The notes under the pieces were generated by a model that was given only the letters and a program-made list of their open reading frames with translations, ran no database searches and was not told the origin of the DNA. Position numbers and translations under genes: made by a program. A stretch of DNA of 64,000 nt. Origin: CATQHP01 sp965205595. GTDB lineage: Bacteria > Acidobacteriota > Terriglobia > Bryobacterales > UBA6623. Of the stretch, positions 17,567 through 26,621 are shown piece after piece. Numbering within the stretch: the first letter of the stretch is position 1; each line of letters begins with the position of its first letter. The stretch is taken from positions 1-64,000 of the forward strand of contig CBDBHI010000026.1 of NCBI GenBank assembly GCA_965205595.1. Reading direction: 5' to 3'.

Positions 17567-18346
17567 CTACGAACCTTCTTCCATCTCGTCATCGTCAAAG
17601 GTTCCACTCGGGTAGATATCTACTTCGAGCAGCATTCCCGGCAAGAATTCTTCCGGCAGGTCGTCGAGATTGCGGTCATCGTCGACAATTCGAAGCCCCA
17701 TATTTCTTTCCGAAGACAGCGTCTTGAGCATCCTAATACCGCTGACGCTACCGTACGCCAAAAGCGTTCGGCCCCCTGAATTCAGATGCTGCTTAAGTCC
17801 CGCTAACAACGTTCTCATCAATTGAAAGCCTTCGTCGTAGTGCGCGAAGGCGGCAATTTCCGGCGGCGTGCGGTCCACCCAAGGCGGGTTGGAAAGAATG
17901 AGATCGAACTTTTCGCCATCCTCGATAACTGTGTAGGCCGCCGTGTCATCGAGAGGCACCAGGCGAACCTCGAATCGCTCAGCAAGCCCCAGCTCGATCG
18001 CATTGTGCCTGGCGTTGGCCACAGCCGCCGGGTTAACGTCCGTCGCTACGACTTTGGCAGCGCCATACCGCAACGCGCAAAGTGACAACAGTCCCGACCC
18101 AGTTCCGATCTCAAGAACGGTCTTATCTTTGACGAGAGGCGTTTCCCGGATCAGTCTTCTCAAGCTGATCGTATCTTGAGGTTCCCAGAAAACGGTTTCA
18201 AGCAGTTCGATTTCGCTCGACAGGTCGTCGACGTACTGTCGCTCGACGACTTCCCACGAGCTTCGCGGAGCTAGAGAGATGCGACCGTCGTCGGGTGAAC
18301 AAGCCGCACTCGCAAACACCAGCACCAGCGACAAAAAAATTCGCAT
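17567..18346 (-). CDS. Class I SAM-dependent methyltransferase with lipoprotein signal
   Basis: Residues 1-16 form a bacterial lipoprotein signal (RIFLSLVLVFASAAC, Cys16 as lipidation site, then SPDDGR). The rest is a Rossmann methyltransferase: motif I VLEIGTGSGLLSL (78-89), acidic strand end TDVNPAAVANARHNA, and motif IV LSNPPWVDRT (151-160), which resembles the N5-glutamine/adenine methyltransferase NPPY class. The C-terminus is acidic (FDDDEMEEGS). Export of a SAM enzyme is unexpected because SAM is cytoplasmic. Either the signal is real and the protein is a lipoprotein with another role, or translation begins further in, although no convincing Met start appears before motif I. Substrate cannot be predicted. 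Confidence 0.75.
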   Translation of the reverse strand: MRIFLSLVLVFASAACSPDDGRISLAPRSSWEVVERQYVDDLSSEIELLETVFWEPQDTISLRRLIRETPLVKDKTVLEIGTGSGLLSLCALRYGAAKVVATDVNPAAVANARHNAIELGLAERFEVRLVPLDDTAAYTVIEDGEKFDLILSNPPWVDRTPPEIAAFAHYDEGFQLMRTLLAGLKQHLNSGGRTLLAYGSVSGIRMLKTLSSERNMGLRIVDDDRNLDDLPEEFLPGMLLEVDIYPSGTFDDDEMEEGS

Positions 18347-18400
18347 GCCCTTTCAATCTACCGGCAGAATCCCAATCCTTGCCAGATGCCGCTCGCGGCA

Positions 18401-18453
18401 TTGACACAAGCTTGGCCGTTCTGTAACGTATTTACACGTGACTAAATAGTCAC
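18401..18453 (+). promoter_or_regulatory. Promoter with palindromic operator upstream of dinB-like gene
   Basis: TTGACA (18401-18406) and TAACGT (18424-18429) are separated by 17 bp, a reasonable sigma-70 type promoter. Just downstream, where transcription should start, lies the palindrome GTGACTA-AA-TAGTCAC (18438-18453). Its 7-bp arms are perfect and its placement suits a repressor blocking initiation. The regulator is not in the window. Confidence 0.5.
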
Positions 18454-18483
18454 TTGATTATATTGTTAACTAAAAGGACCATC

Positions 18484-19131
18484 ATGAAACACTCCCCGCA
18501 TCCATCGAAGTCCATGACCCGGTCGGCATTTCTACTCTCGCTTGCCACCCCAGCCCTTTTGCTTGCTGCCCCAAGCAGCGGCGACGGCCGCTTGTCGGCG
18601 GACGAGATTACCGAAATTGTTGACCTGCTCAATCGCTCACGCAGCGACACTTTGACCAAACTAGCCGCCCTCAATGACGAGCAATGGAACTTTAGGACAG
18701 ATCCGGACCGATGGGCGGCCGGCCAAGTCGCCGAGCACCTCTATCTCACCGAGATGGGCTTCCACTCGCAAGTAGACAACTTGATGAAAGACAAACCGGT
18801 CGGCGAATGGGCAAAGCTAGCCGAGGGAAAAGTCCAGGTCATTACACAGGTCATTCCTGACCGCGGCACACGTTTCCAGGCGCCGCCGGAAGCAGTCCCT
18901 CAGGGCAAGGTGAGCCGTGCTGAAATCGTTCGCGAGTACGCATCCGCGAGGACGAAGATGATCGAGCGGGTGCTCGACGGCACTAAGGCTTACAAGGCGC
19001 ATATTGCGGAGAGCGGCACGCCTCTCGGCCCCTTAAGGGCCGCGCATTGGCTGCGCTTCGCGGGGCTACACAATACCCGCCACAACAAACAGATCGACGA
19101 AGTCTTGACGGACTCCAATTTCCCTCGCTAG
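18484..19131 (+). CDS. Exported DinB-superfamily protein
   Basis: The ATG at 18484 follows AAGGA at a good distance. The 215-residue product begins with a signal-like stretch (RSAFLLSLATPALLLAA). The remainder is a DinB four-helix bundle: LLNRSRSDTLTKLAALNDEQWNFRTDPDRWAAGQVAEHLYLTE, then HWLRFAGLHNTRHNKQIDEVL. His residues in AEHL and LHNTRHNKQ fit the usual metal site. DinB-fold proteins include bacillithiol/mycothiol-dependent S-transferases, but many are uncharacterised. A palindromic operator upstream implies regulated expression. Confidence 0.82.
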   Translation: MKHSPHPSKSMTRSAFLLSLATPALLLAAPSSGDGRLSADEITEIVDLLNRSRSDTLTKLAALNDEQWNFRTDPDRWAAGQVAEHLYLTEMGFHSQVDNLMKDKPVGEWAKLAEGKVQVITQVIPDRGTRFQAPPEAVPQGKVSRAEIVREYASARTKMIERVLDGTKAYKAHIAESGTPLGPLRAAHWLRFAGLHNTRHNKQIDEVLTDSNFPR

Positions 19132-19154
19132 CCAGTACGAACCGCGGAGCCCTG

Positions 19155-19451
19155 ATGCCCCACACAGACGGATCTGACTACCCATCGCTCTCCGAGTTGG
19201 CGACTGCTTACAAAGACGTGGCGGGTTTTCTAGAAACAAAGTTAGAGAGCCTTTCAGAAGATGAATTGATGAAGAGCGCGGAGAACGTTCCAGGGGAGCA
19301 AGAGCAAACCATACGAGGCGCCATTTCATTCTGGGTGTGGCAAGACTGCTATCACACGGGGCAAACGGGTTCGATGTTGACGACTCTGGGACTGACTGAT
19401 CTTAAGACGCTGCACTACGACCGAAAGGCGCGGTTGCAAACGGAATCGTAG
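19155..19451 (+). pseudogene. C-terminal remnant of a DinB-fold protein
   Basis: The 98-residue reading frame from the ATG at 19155 (MPHTDGSDYPSL) resembles only the C-terminal half of a DinB protein: SELATAYKDVAGFLETKLESLSEDEL and SFWVWQDCYHTGQTGSMLTTLGL. The first helix and its metal His are missing. The short distance to the upstream DinB gene (23 bp) suggests a shared transcript. It may be a truncated gene or a minimal single-domain form; the former seems more likely. Confidence 0.5.
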
Positions 19452-19477
19452 AATTCCGGCTACGATGAGAACGGCCC

Positions 19478-20353
19478 ATGGCACAAGTCGAACTCCGCCT
19501 GAACGAGAACGCGCCTGGGCCGTTTTTTGTCGACAGTAGCTGTATTGACTGCGACACCTGTCGCTGGCTGGCGCCCGCGGTCTTCGAGCGCTCCGCCGGG
19601 GCGGGGAAGTCGTACGTGAGTGGGCAGCCCGAAACGGCCGCAGAGTTGACCAGGGCCGCGATGGCGCTGATCGCCTGCCCGACCAGCTCAATCGGCGGGG
19701 CGTCAAAGCAGGCCGTTCGCGATGCTACCAGCCAACTCCCGGAGATGATCGAAGACAGCGTCTACTACTGTGGTTACGCTTCAGAAAAGTCCTACGGTGC
19801 GTCGAGCTATTTCGTCGCCGGCGAGGGTGCGAACGTGCTTGTTGATTCGCCTCGCGCGGCTGGTCCCTTGATCCGCAACCTTGAGAACCTGGGTGGCGTG
19901 CAAAGGATGCTGCTCACGCACAGCGACGACGTAGCCGACCACGCCAAGTTTCGCGAACACTTCCACTGTCAGCGGGTGATCCATCGCCTGGAAGCGCACG
20001 GCGGCCTTCGAGACGTCGAGTTACAACTTGAAGGGAACGCGCCGTTTGAGCTTGGCCCCGAGTGGCGTGCGATTCCTGTCCCCGGACACACGCGAGGCAG
20101 TGTCGCGTTTCTCTACCGCGAAAAGTTCCTATTCACCGGCGATCATCTCTGGTGGTCGTCAGCGATCGGCGGACTGAACGCTTCGCAGGCCTACTGCTGG
20201 TGGAGCTGGGAGCGGCAAGTTGAATCGCTTGAGCGCCTGCTCGACTACCGCTTCGAGTGGATCCTCCCCGGCCATGGCCGCCACTATCGGGCCGAGTCGC
20301 CGCAAGCAATGCGCGCCGAAATCGAGCGCCTGTGCTCCAGGCTTTGCTCTTAG
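19478..20353 (+). CDS. Ferredoxin-metallo-beta-lactamase fusion protein
   Basis: Residues 1-75 form a small ferredoxin-like domain with Cys22, Cys25, Cys28 (CIDCDTC) and Cys67 (IACPT), enough for one [4Fe-4S] cluster. Residues 90-291 are a metallo-beta-lactamase fold: GASSYFVAGEGANVLVDSPR, LLTHSDDVADH, VPGHTRGSVAFLY, FTGDHLWW and ILPGHGRHY. The second His of the HxHxDH motif is Asp (HSDDVADH). From memory, this is the usual form in related ferredoxin-linked hydrolases of plants and bacteria. The redox centre next to a dinuclear metal site suggests redox-gated or electron-coupled hydrolase chemistry; the substrate is unknown. Confidence 0.8.
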   Translation: MAQVELRLNENAPGPFFVDSSCIDCDTCRWLAPAVFERSAGAGKSYVSGQPETAAELTRAAMALIACPTSSIGGASKQAVRDATSQLPEMIEDSVYYCGYASEKSYGASSYFVAGEGANVLVDSPRAAGPLIRNLENLGGVQRMLLTHSDDVADHAKFREHFHCQRVIHRLEAHGGLRDVELQLEGNAPFELGPEWRAIPVPGHTRGSVAFLYREKFLFTGDHLWWSSAIGGLNASQAYCWWSWERQVESLERLLDYRFEWILPGHGRHYRAESPQAMRAEIERLCSRLCS

Positions 20354-20367
20354 CCTTCCAATCGGAC

Positions 20368-20390
20368 GACGTAGTGAGAAACGCGGGCTA
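20368..20390. repeat. Solitary MITE-1 end
   Basis: GACGTAGTGAGAAACGCGGG followed by CTA matches the right end of MITE-1 (47290-47312) with a few changes and ends at the same TA. No partner end is nearby, so it is a relic. Confidence 0.65.
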
Positions 20391-20462
20391 TCAGCCTACG
20401 AATGCGAAGCAAATAGCTCTGCTACCCTAGTCGTTTCCGACCGCAACTAGGAGAACGGAATC

Positions 20463-21455
<993 letters not shown>

Positions 21456-21466
21456 TCACCGTCACC

Positions 21467-21706
21467 TTGGCCAGCACCGCCGATTACCGTCCCCCGCGCC
21501 GCGAAGCCATAGTAGCGGCGTTGATTTGGGCAGCGGCTTTAGTCACGACTGTGGGCGTTTCGTACGCCCTCGGATATACCGAGGAAATTCCAGTGACCAT
21601 CTTCGGAATCCCTCGCTGGGTCGCTCTAGGCATATTCATGCCATGGATCATCTTTTTCGGCGTACATGTATGGTTTTCCATGTACTTCGGACGCAAGCGC
21701 CGATAG
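21467..21706 (+). CDS. Small membrane subunit next to SSS symporter (DUF997/YhdT-like)
   Basis: This 79-residue protein from a TTG start contains two transmembrane helices (AIVAALIWAAALVTTVGVSYAL and WVALGIFMPWIIFFGVHVWFSMYF) joined by a short loop, and ends in GRKRR. Small two-helix proteins of this kind (YhdT/DUF997) precede PanF-type sodium symporters in many genomes, exactly as here with a 12-bp gap. It is probably an accessory subunit for the transporter. Confidence 0.7.
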   Translation: MASTADYRPPRREAIVAALIWAAALVTTVGVSYALGYTEEIPVTIFGIPRWVALGIFMPWIIFFGVHVWFSMYFGRKRR

Positions 21707-21718
21707 GGCCAGACCGGC

Positions 21719-23203
21719 GTGTACAGTGCAAACTCGACCGTCTGGATAGCGTTTTTCTTATATCTATTGGTCACGTTTTTCCTGGCGCATTTGGCTCGCA
21801 AACAGGCGGCCGGCGGCAATTTTCTGGAAGAATTCTTCGTAGGCGGACGTACCCTCGGCCCCTGGGTTCTCGGCCTTACTTGGATCGCAACAGCCGCCAG
21901 CGGTGGCACATTCATCGGAGCGCCGTCGCTAGGCCACGCCAACGGCTGGGTGGTCATGCTGTGGATCTCGGGCTACATCGTCGTGGCGACGACGGGATTC
22001 GGGCTTCTAGGCAGGCGAATTTCTGAGATCGGGCGCGCCACCGGTGCGCTGACCTTCCCCGATCTGCTGCGCGACCGCTTCGACAGCAGAGCGATCGGCA
22101 TCATCTCGGGAATCGCGCTCGTTATTCTGCATACCAGCTACATCGTGGCCCAATACGTGGCCGGCGCTCGTGTGCTCGAAGTTGTGCTCGGTGTGCCTTA
22201 CCTGTGGGGAGTGCTCGGTTTCGCGGTGACAGTGTGTTTGTACACGGCGTACGGAGGTTTCCGGGCGGTCGCCTGGACCGACAGCTTCCAGGCCGTGGTC
22301 ATGCTTGTGGGAGTCTTGCTAACAGCCGGGTTCGCGATCTACAAAATAGGCGGTTTCCAAGCGGTCTTTGACGGCCTGGCGGCGCAGTCTCCCGATCTCG
22401 TCTCGGGGCCTGGTCCGGACAACTTCTTGTCGTTGCCCGCTGCGATTTCGTTCTTCTTTATTTGGCCGATCGCAACTGCCGGGCAGCCCGCACTGATGAC
22501 GCGCTTTCTAGCCTGCCGCGACCTCGCGTCGCTGAAGCGTGCATCACTCCTGATCGGATTTTATATCCTGCTGCTCTATCCGGCCGTTATCTTCGTCGGA
22601 GTCGTAGGGCGCGTGCTGGTTCCGGAATTGGCTGCTCCCGACCACGCACTGCCGGCGACGATTCTGGCGGCAGTTCCACCGGTCCTCGCGGGGTTTGTAC
22701 TGGCTGCCCCGATGGCCGCGATCATGTCGACGATTAGCTCGTTCTTGCTGGTCTCGGCCAGCGCCATTGTGCGCGACCTCTACGAACGAAATTCAGCCCA
22801 ACCGCTACCCGAAGAAACCGCCCGACGGCTGACTCATTTGTCGACGTTTGGCATCGCGGCGGTTGCGATCGTATTCGCTCTGAAGCCGCCTGAGTATTTG
22901 CAATACATAGTGGTGTTTTCAGGCACCGGCCTTTCGGCGACGTTTTTGTTTCCAACTCTATTAGGCGTCTACTGGCCGGGCATGAATCGGATCGGCTGCC
23001 TAGCCGGCATTCTCGCTGGCTTTAGTTCGTTCCTATTGCAGTACGCGCTCTACGGCACCAAAAGCTTTTTCGGATTCGATCCATTCGTGTGGTCGATGGG
23101 AATCTGCGCGATTGCGTGTATTGTTGGCTCGCGGCTTGGGACCAGCGAATCCGCGGAGCTATTGGCGCGCTACTTTGTGAATGAGGACGCGGGGCAATCT
23201 TGA
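21719..23203 (+). CDS. Sodium:solute symporter (SSS/PanF-like)
   Basis: This 494-residue GTG-start protein has about 13 transmembrane helices. SSS landmarks are FFVGGRTLGPWVLGLTWIATAASGGTFIGAP near the N-terminus, TAYGGFRAVAWTDSFQAVVM in the middle and APMAAIMSTISSFLLVSASAIVRDLY, which holds the conserved sodium-site Ser residues. Length and layout are closest to the PanF/proline symporter branch. The substrate may be the one handled by the upstream sugar isomerase. It shares TTGA with a following tiny frame. Confidence 0.88.
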   Translation: MYSANSTVWIAFFLYLLVTFFLAHLARKQAAGGNFLEEFFVGGRTLGPWVLGLTWIATAASGGTFIGAPSLGHANGWVVMLWISGYIVVATTGFGLLGRRISEIGRATGALTFPDLLRDRFDSRAIGIISGIALVILHTSYIVAQYVAGARVLEVVLGVPYLWGVLGFAVTVCLYTAYGGFRAVAWTDSFQAVVMLVGVLLTAGFAIYKIGGFQAVFDGLAAQSPDLVSGPGPDNFLSLPAAISFFFIWPIATAGQPALMTRFLACRDLASLKRASLLIGFYILLLYPAVIFVGVVGRVLVPELAAPDHALPATILAAVPPVLAGFVLAAPMAAIMSTISSFLLVSASAIVRDLYERNSAQPLPEETARRLTHLSTFGIAAVAIVFALKPPEYLQYIVVFSGTGLSATFLFPTLLGVYWPGMNRIGCLAGILAGFSSFLLQYALYGTKSFFGFDPFVWSMGICAIACIVGSRLGTSESAELLARYFVNEDAGQS

Positions 23204-23295
23204 ACCGTTCCGTCGAAGCCCTGTGGGGATCGCTGGCGGCAGCCCTAGCAGGGGCGGCACTTGTATTAGCCCAGAGTGAAACCCTCGGGGTTTGA
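23200..23295 (+). CDS. Possible 31-residue single-span membrane peptide
   Basis: A TTG overlapping the symporter stop (TTGA) opens a frame encoding NRSVEALWGSLAAALAGAALV and LAQSETLGV before TGA. One hydrophobic helix is predicted. A hairpin AAACCC-TCG-GGGTTT overlaps its end. Coupling to the symporter gene suggests an accessory peptide, but the length makes chance occurrence a real alternative. Confidence 0.3.
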   Translation: MNRSVEALWGSLAAALAGAALVLAQSETLGV

Positions 23296-23301
23296 TCTGC
23301 C

Positions 23302-23946
23302 TTAGCGCACGCGCTCGTACCAACTCAGAACCAAATCTGAAATGTCTTGATCGACAGTCACATCGCCTAAAAAATATTCCTTGTGGGCAGTACTGATCAG
23401 CTTGTCTGAAATGCGGCAAAAAATATTGTACTTGCCGGCCGCGATTTCGGGAACGGCAAACCTGCCGTCGCCGGTCAGCATCACACCCTTCACCGGATCG
23501 TCGTCTCGGCCGACTCTGCGAAAAACGAGCCAATAGAGGGAATTCTGCTGGCGGCGCTCGCCAATCATCTTCCCTGCGATTCGAAACTGCAGCTCGCCAC
23601 CCATAGGCGGATCAAGCCCGAGAACAAACGTGTGTGCCTGCAGTGTCGCGTCCTCGGTAATCTCGAACTCGCGCACACTAACCAGCCGCTTGCGCTTGCG
23701 GCGAGGGGCAACCATGCGTGCCTGATAGCGCCCTGGCTCAAGCCGAACAACGTCGATTTCGCCGGTCTCGCTTGTGCGAAACAAAAACGGAGTCACCTGC
23801 TCGTGCGGCTCACCCATCTTTAAGAGCCGAACGCTCACGGCTTTGATAGGCTCGTCGAGAGGGTTGACGACGCGAATTCGCACATCAGCCGTGGCTGCCA
23901 ACCCAGCCGGTAAAATCAGCGCGCAGATCGCGAAGCGCAGGGACAC
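23302..23946 (-). CDS. Secreted protein of unknown function, single Cna-B-like domain
   Basis: The 214-residue product has a signal peptide (SLRFAICALILPAGLAATA). The mature part starts RIRVVNPLDEPIKAVSVRLL and has ETGEIDVVRLEPGRYQARMVAP, a transthyretin-like/carboxypeptidase-regulatory pattern, and a later GDGRFAVPEIAAGKYNIFCRI unit. I do not recognise a specific family. It is probably an envelope protein related in fold to the repeat proteins at 11547-14680. It lies convergent to the symporter cluster. Confidence 0.65.
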   Translation of the reverse strand: MSLRFAICALILPAGLAATADVRIRVVNPLDEPIKAVSVRLLKMGEPHEQVTPFLFRTSETGEIDVVRLEPGRYQARMVAPRRKRKRLVSVREFEITEDATLQAHTFVLGLDPPMGGELQFRIAGKMIGERRQQNSLYWLVFRRVGRDDDPVKGVMLTGDGRFAVPEIAAGKYNIFCRISDKLISTAHKEYFLGDVTVDQDISDLVLSWYERVR

Positions 23947-23985
23947 AACTCTGCCTACATACTACGCCTCAATTTTGATTGAGGG

Positions 23986-25290
23986 TTAGAGTTCGAGCTT
24001 CCAAGGCGCCCGATATTCTTTTTGCAGATAGCTCTGCGCCTCTTTGTTCTCGGTCGTTTCGTTCATAGGATCCCAATCCACGCGCTGGCGACTCCGCAGC
24101 GAAACGTTGCCTAACAACGCCATCGCCGTCGACTTGTGGCCGATTTCAATGTCACAAATTGGTTTCGAGCGATCGCGTATCGAAGCCACGAAGTCTACCC
24201 AGTGATCATCGGTGGAGTTATTCTTTGCATCCCCCCGTGACGCCTGCATGCGAGCTTCGACTCGCGGCGTGGGCTCTCTATAACGTCGGACCTCGGTCGA
24301 AATCTCCCAATACTGGCGATTCGTGAAGAGCGTCCCCTCCGTGCCGTGAAACAAGATGCCGTAATTTGGCAATCCGCCGGAATAGGCGTTTGCAACGCGG
24401 TTTTCGTAGGTGCAGACGAAGTTCGGAAACTCATACGACGCCATGATCGTATCGGGCGTCTCGCGGTTATCCGTCAGCGCGTACTTCCCACCAAAGGTCG
24501 AGATCGAGCGCGGGCCGGGCTCGGCCATCGCCATCAGCACGATGTCGAGCAGATGGATTCCCCAGTCGGTCATCATGCCGCCGGCGTAATCCCAAAACCA
24601 GCGGAAGTGCGCGTACTGGTAGGGGTTCACCCCGAACCGATTTTTGTTGAACTCGCGCTCGGCGGCGGGTCCAAGCCACATATCCCAATCGAGATCGGCG
24701 GGCGGCTTGGTGTCGGGCGGATTGCCGATTCCGTGCGGGTAGAGATTGCCGTAGTTCCAAGTCTTGACGAAACTGATGGTGCCGAGCTTGCCGCTCTGAA
24801 CAATATCAGCAACTTCTTGAAAGTGTTTTCCCGACCGCTGTTGGGTACCGACTTGAACGACGCGATTATACTTTCGAGCCGCTTTCACCATCATCTGGCC
24901 TTCATGGACCGTCACCGAAATTGGCTTCTCGACATAGACGTCCTTACCCGCCTTGCACGCCTCGACGGTCATATACGCATGCCAGTGGTCGGGCGTAGTG
25001 AGCAGCACCGCGTCGATGTCTTTGGCGGCAATTAGATCGCGAAAATCGGGGTAGATCTTCGCCTCGGGCACCATCTTTAGCGTCAGCTCGAGATTGGGTT
25101 TATATACTTCGCTAAGCGCCACGACCTCGATATCATCGGGCAGCTTGAGCACCGAACGCAGGTTGTTTCGGCCCCTGCGGCCGCAACCAATGACACCTAG
25201 ACGAATTTTCTTGGGCGCCGCGGTTTGGGCGGCCAATGTCGAGGAAGCAGCCGCTGCTGAAGCGGCGGCAACGAAAGATCTACGTTTCAT
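23986..25290 (-). CDS. Tat-exported Gfo/Idh/MocA-family oxidoreductase
   Basis: This 434-residue protein begins with a twin-arginine signal (MKRRSFVAAASAAAAS). A Rossmann NAD(P)-binding domain follows with RLGVIGCGRRGRNNL, and the family motif VEKPISVTVHEG supplies the catalytic Lys. The C-terminal domain has WFWDYAGGMMTDWGIHLLDIVLMA, with the conserved Asp-x-x-x-His pair. Exported members of this family in Acidobacteria and Bacteroidetes oxidise sugars or release glycosidic groups with a tightly bound cofactor. The exact substrate is not evident. The gene stands alone, with a short gap to the small gene upstream. Confidence 0.87.
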   Translation of the reverse strand: MKRRSFVAAASAAAASSTLAAQTAAPKKIRLGVIGCGRRGRNNLRSVLKLPDDIEVVALSEVYKPNLELTLKMVPEAKIYPDFRDLIAAKDIDAVLLTTPDHWHAYMTVEACKAGKDVYVEKPISVTVHEGQMMVKAARKYNRVVQVGTQQRSGKHFQEVADIVQSGKLGTISFVKTWNYGNLYPHGIGNPPDTKPPADLDWDMWLGPAAEREFNKNRFGVNPYQYAHFRWFWDYAGGMMTDWGIHLLDIVLMAMAEPGPRSISTFGGKYALTDNRETPDTIMASYEFPNFVCTYENRVANAYSGGLPNYGILFHGTEGTLFTNRQYWEISTEVRRYREPTPRVEARMQASRGDAKNNSTDDHWVDFVASIRDRSKPICDIEIGHKSTAMALLGNVSLRSRQRVDWDPMNETTENKEAQSYLQKEYRAPWKLEL

Positions 25291-25313
25291 GTGAACTCCA
25301 GATTGCTAGGCTA

Positions 25314-25550
25314 TCACGCGTCCGCGACTGGTAAATCGATCCGATCGTCGAGTTCATCCAGTAGCTTAACGACGAGCGCCTTCTGCCCATATTCAAAATC
25401 GCCAGTCGCCGAGTCAGGGTCGTGAATGGCCACCCAAGCCTTTAGTAACTCGATTACGGGCTCCGCAACCGCTTCTTCCGCGCCGGGCTCGAAGCGCAGC
25501 GGAATCTCGGACTTCCGAATCGTGTCGACCAGCAGTTGGGAGAACTTCAT
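25314..25550 (-). CDS. Small conserved hypothetical protein downstream of mtnA
   Basis: A 78-residue acidic soluble protein (MKFSQLLVDTIRKSEI ... LLDELDDRIDLPVADA). No family is recognised. It starts only 10 bp after the mtnA stop on the same strand, so it is probably co-transcribed. Composition and codon use look like a real gene, without repeats or membrane segments. Confidence 0.6.
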   Translation of the reverse strand: MKFSQLLVDTIRKSEIPLRFEPGAEEAVAEPVIELLKAWVAIHDPDSATGDFEYGQKALVVKLLDELDDRIDLPVADA

Positions 25551-25560
25551 GATGCGTTGC

Positions 25561-26595
25561 CTATGACTCCGCCAGTTCTAGCAGCGTCTGTGAAAACGGT
25601 GCGCGAGCAACGCCGCGCTCAGTGATAATCGCCGACACGTAGCGGTTTGGCGTCACATCGAAGGCCGGGTTCTTCACCTGAGTTTCGAGCGGTGCAATCT
25701 GATGTCCACGGATTTGCGTAACCTCGTCCGCCGCCCGCTCTTCGATAGGAATCTGAGCACCCGATTCGAGATTCATATCCAATGTCGAAATCGGAGCGGC
25801 GACATAGAACGGAATCCCATTTTCCTTCGCTAAGACAGCAACCGAATAGGTCCCAATCTTGTTCGCTACATCGCCATTCGAGGCGATGCGATCCGCCCCG
25901 ACGACGACCGCGTTCACTTCGCCGCGCTGCATCATGTGGCCGGCCATGTTGTCGGTCAATAGGGTCACGGGAATATTGTCCTGCTGCAACTCCCAAACCG
26001 TTAGTCTGGCGCCTTGCATAAAGGGCCGAGTTTCGTTCGCCATGACGGCGACTGGGTTGCCGCTTTCGACCGCTGCACGGATCACGCCCAACGCGGTCCC
26101 GTATCCACCCGTCGCCAGCGCGCCGGCGTTGCAGTGCGTCATCACCGTTCCGCCTTGGGGCAGTAGCGCGGCGCCGTTGCGACCCATCGCTTTGTTGATC
26201 TCGATGTCCTCGCGCAGAACTTCTTTCGCTTCGTCGATCAGGAGCTCTCGGACCCGCGCGGTTTCGATACCCTCCGAGCGCAGGGTCTTGTAGAGACCTC
26301 TCATCCGCTCGATCCCCCAGAACAAGTTCACCGCTGTTGGGCGCGTGGCGGCCAGGGTCTCGCAGATGTCTTCTACCTGAGCATCGAGGTTTTCGTCGGT
26401 CGCCTTTTGAACGCCGATCGCAACGCCCATCGCGGCGGCACAGCCGATAGCCGGCGCCCCTCGGATGACCATCGTACGAATCGCATCAGCGACCTCGTCG
26501 TAAGTCGTACAGGTGACAAAAGTTTCTTCGGCCGGCAGCTTCGTCTGGTCGATCATGACGACGCCGGCATCGGTCCATTCGATTGTATTTACCAT
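25561..26595 (-). CDS. mtnA: S-methyl-5-thioribose-1-phosphate isomerase
   Basis: This 344-residue protein matches MtnA throughout: MVIRGAPAIGCAAAMGVAIG, THCNAGALATGGYGTALG with the catalytic Cys, VMANETRPFMQGARLT, VVVGADRIASNGDVANKIGTY with the catalytic Asp, and FYVAAPISTLD. It converts methylthioribose-1-phosphate to methylthioribulose-1-phosphate in methionine salvage. No other mtn gene is in the window. The length is normal and all catalytic positions are present. Confidence 0.95.
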   Translation of the reverse strand: MVNTIEWTDAGVVMIDQTKLPAEETFVTCTTYDEVADAIRTMVIRGAPAIGCAAAMGVAIGVQKATDENLDAQVEDICETLAATRPTAVNLFWGIERMRGLYKTLRSEGIETARVRELLIDEAKEVLREDIEINKAMGRNGAALLPQGGTVMTHCNAGALATGGYGTALGVIRAAVESGNPVAVMANETRPFMQGARLTVWELQQDNIPVTLLTDNMAGHMMQRGEVNAVVVGADRIASNGDVANKIGTYSVAVLAKENGIPFYVAAPISTLDMNLESGAQIPIEERAADEVTQIRGHQIAPLETQVKNPAFDVTPNRYVSAIITERGVARAPFSQTLLELAES

Positions 26596-26621
26596 GCGAA
26601 AATTGGGATCAACACCCCAGT

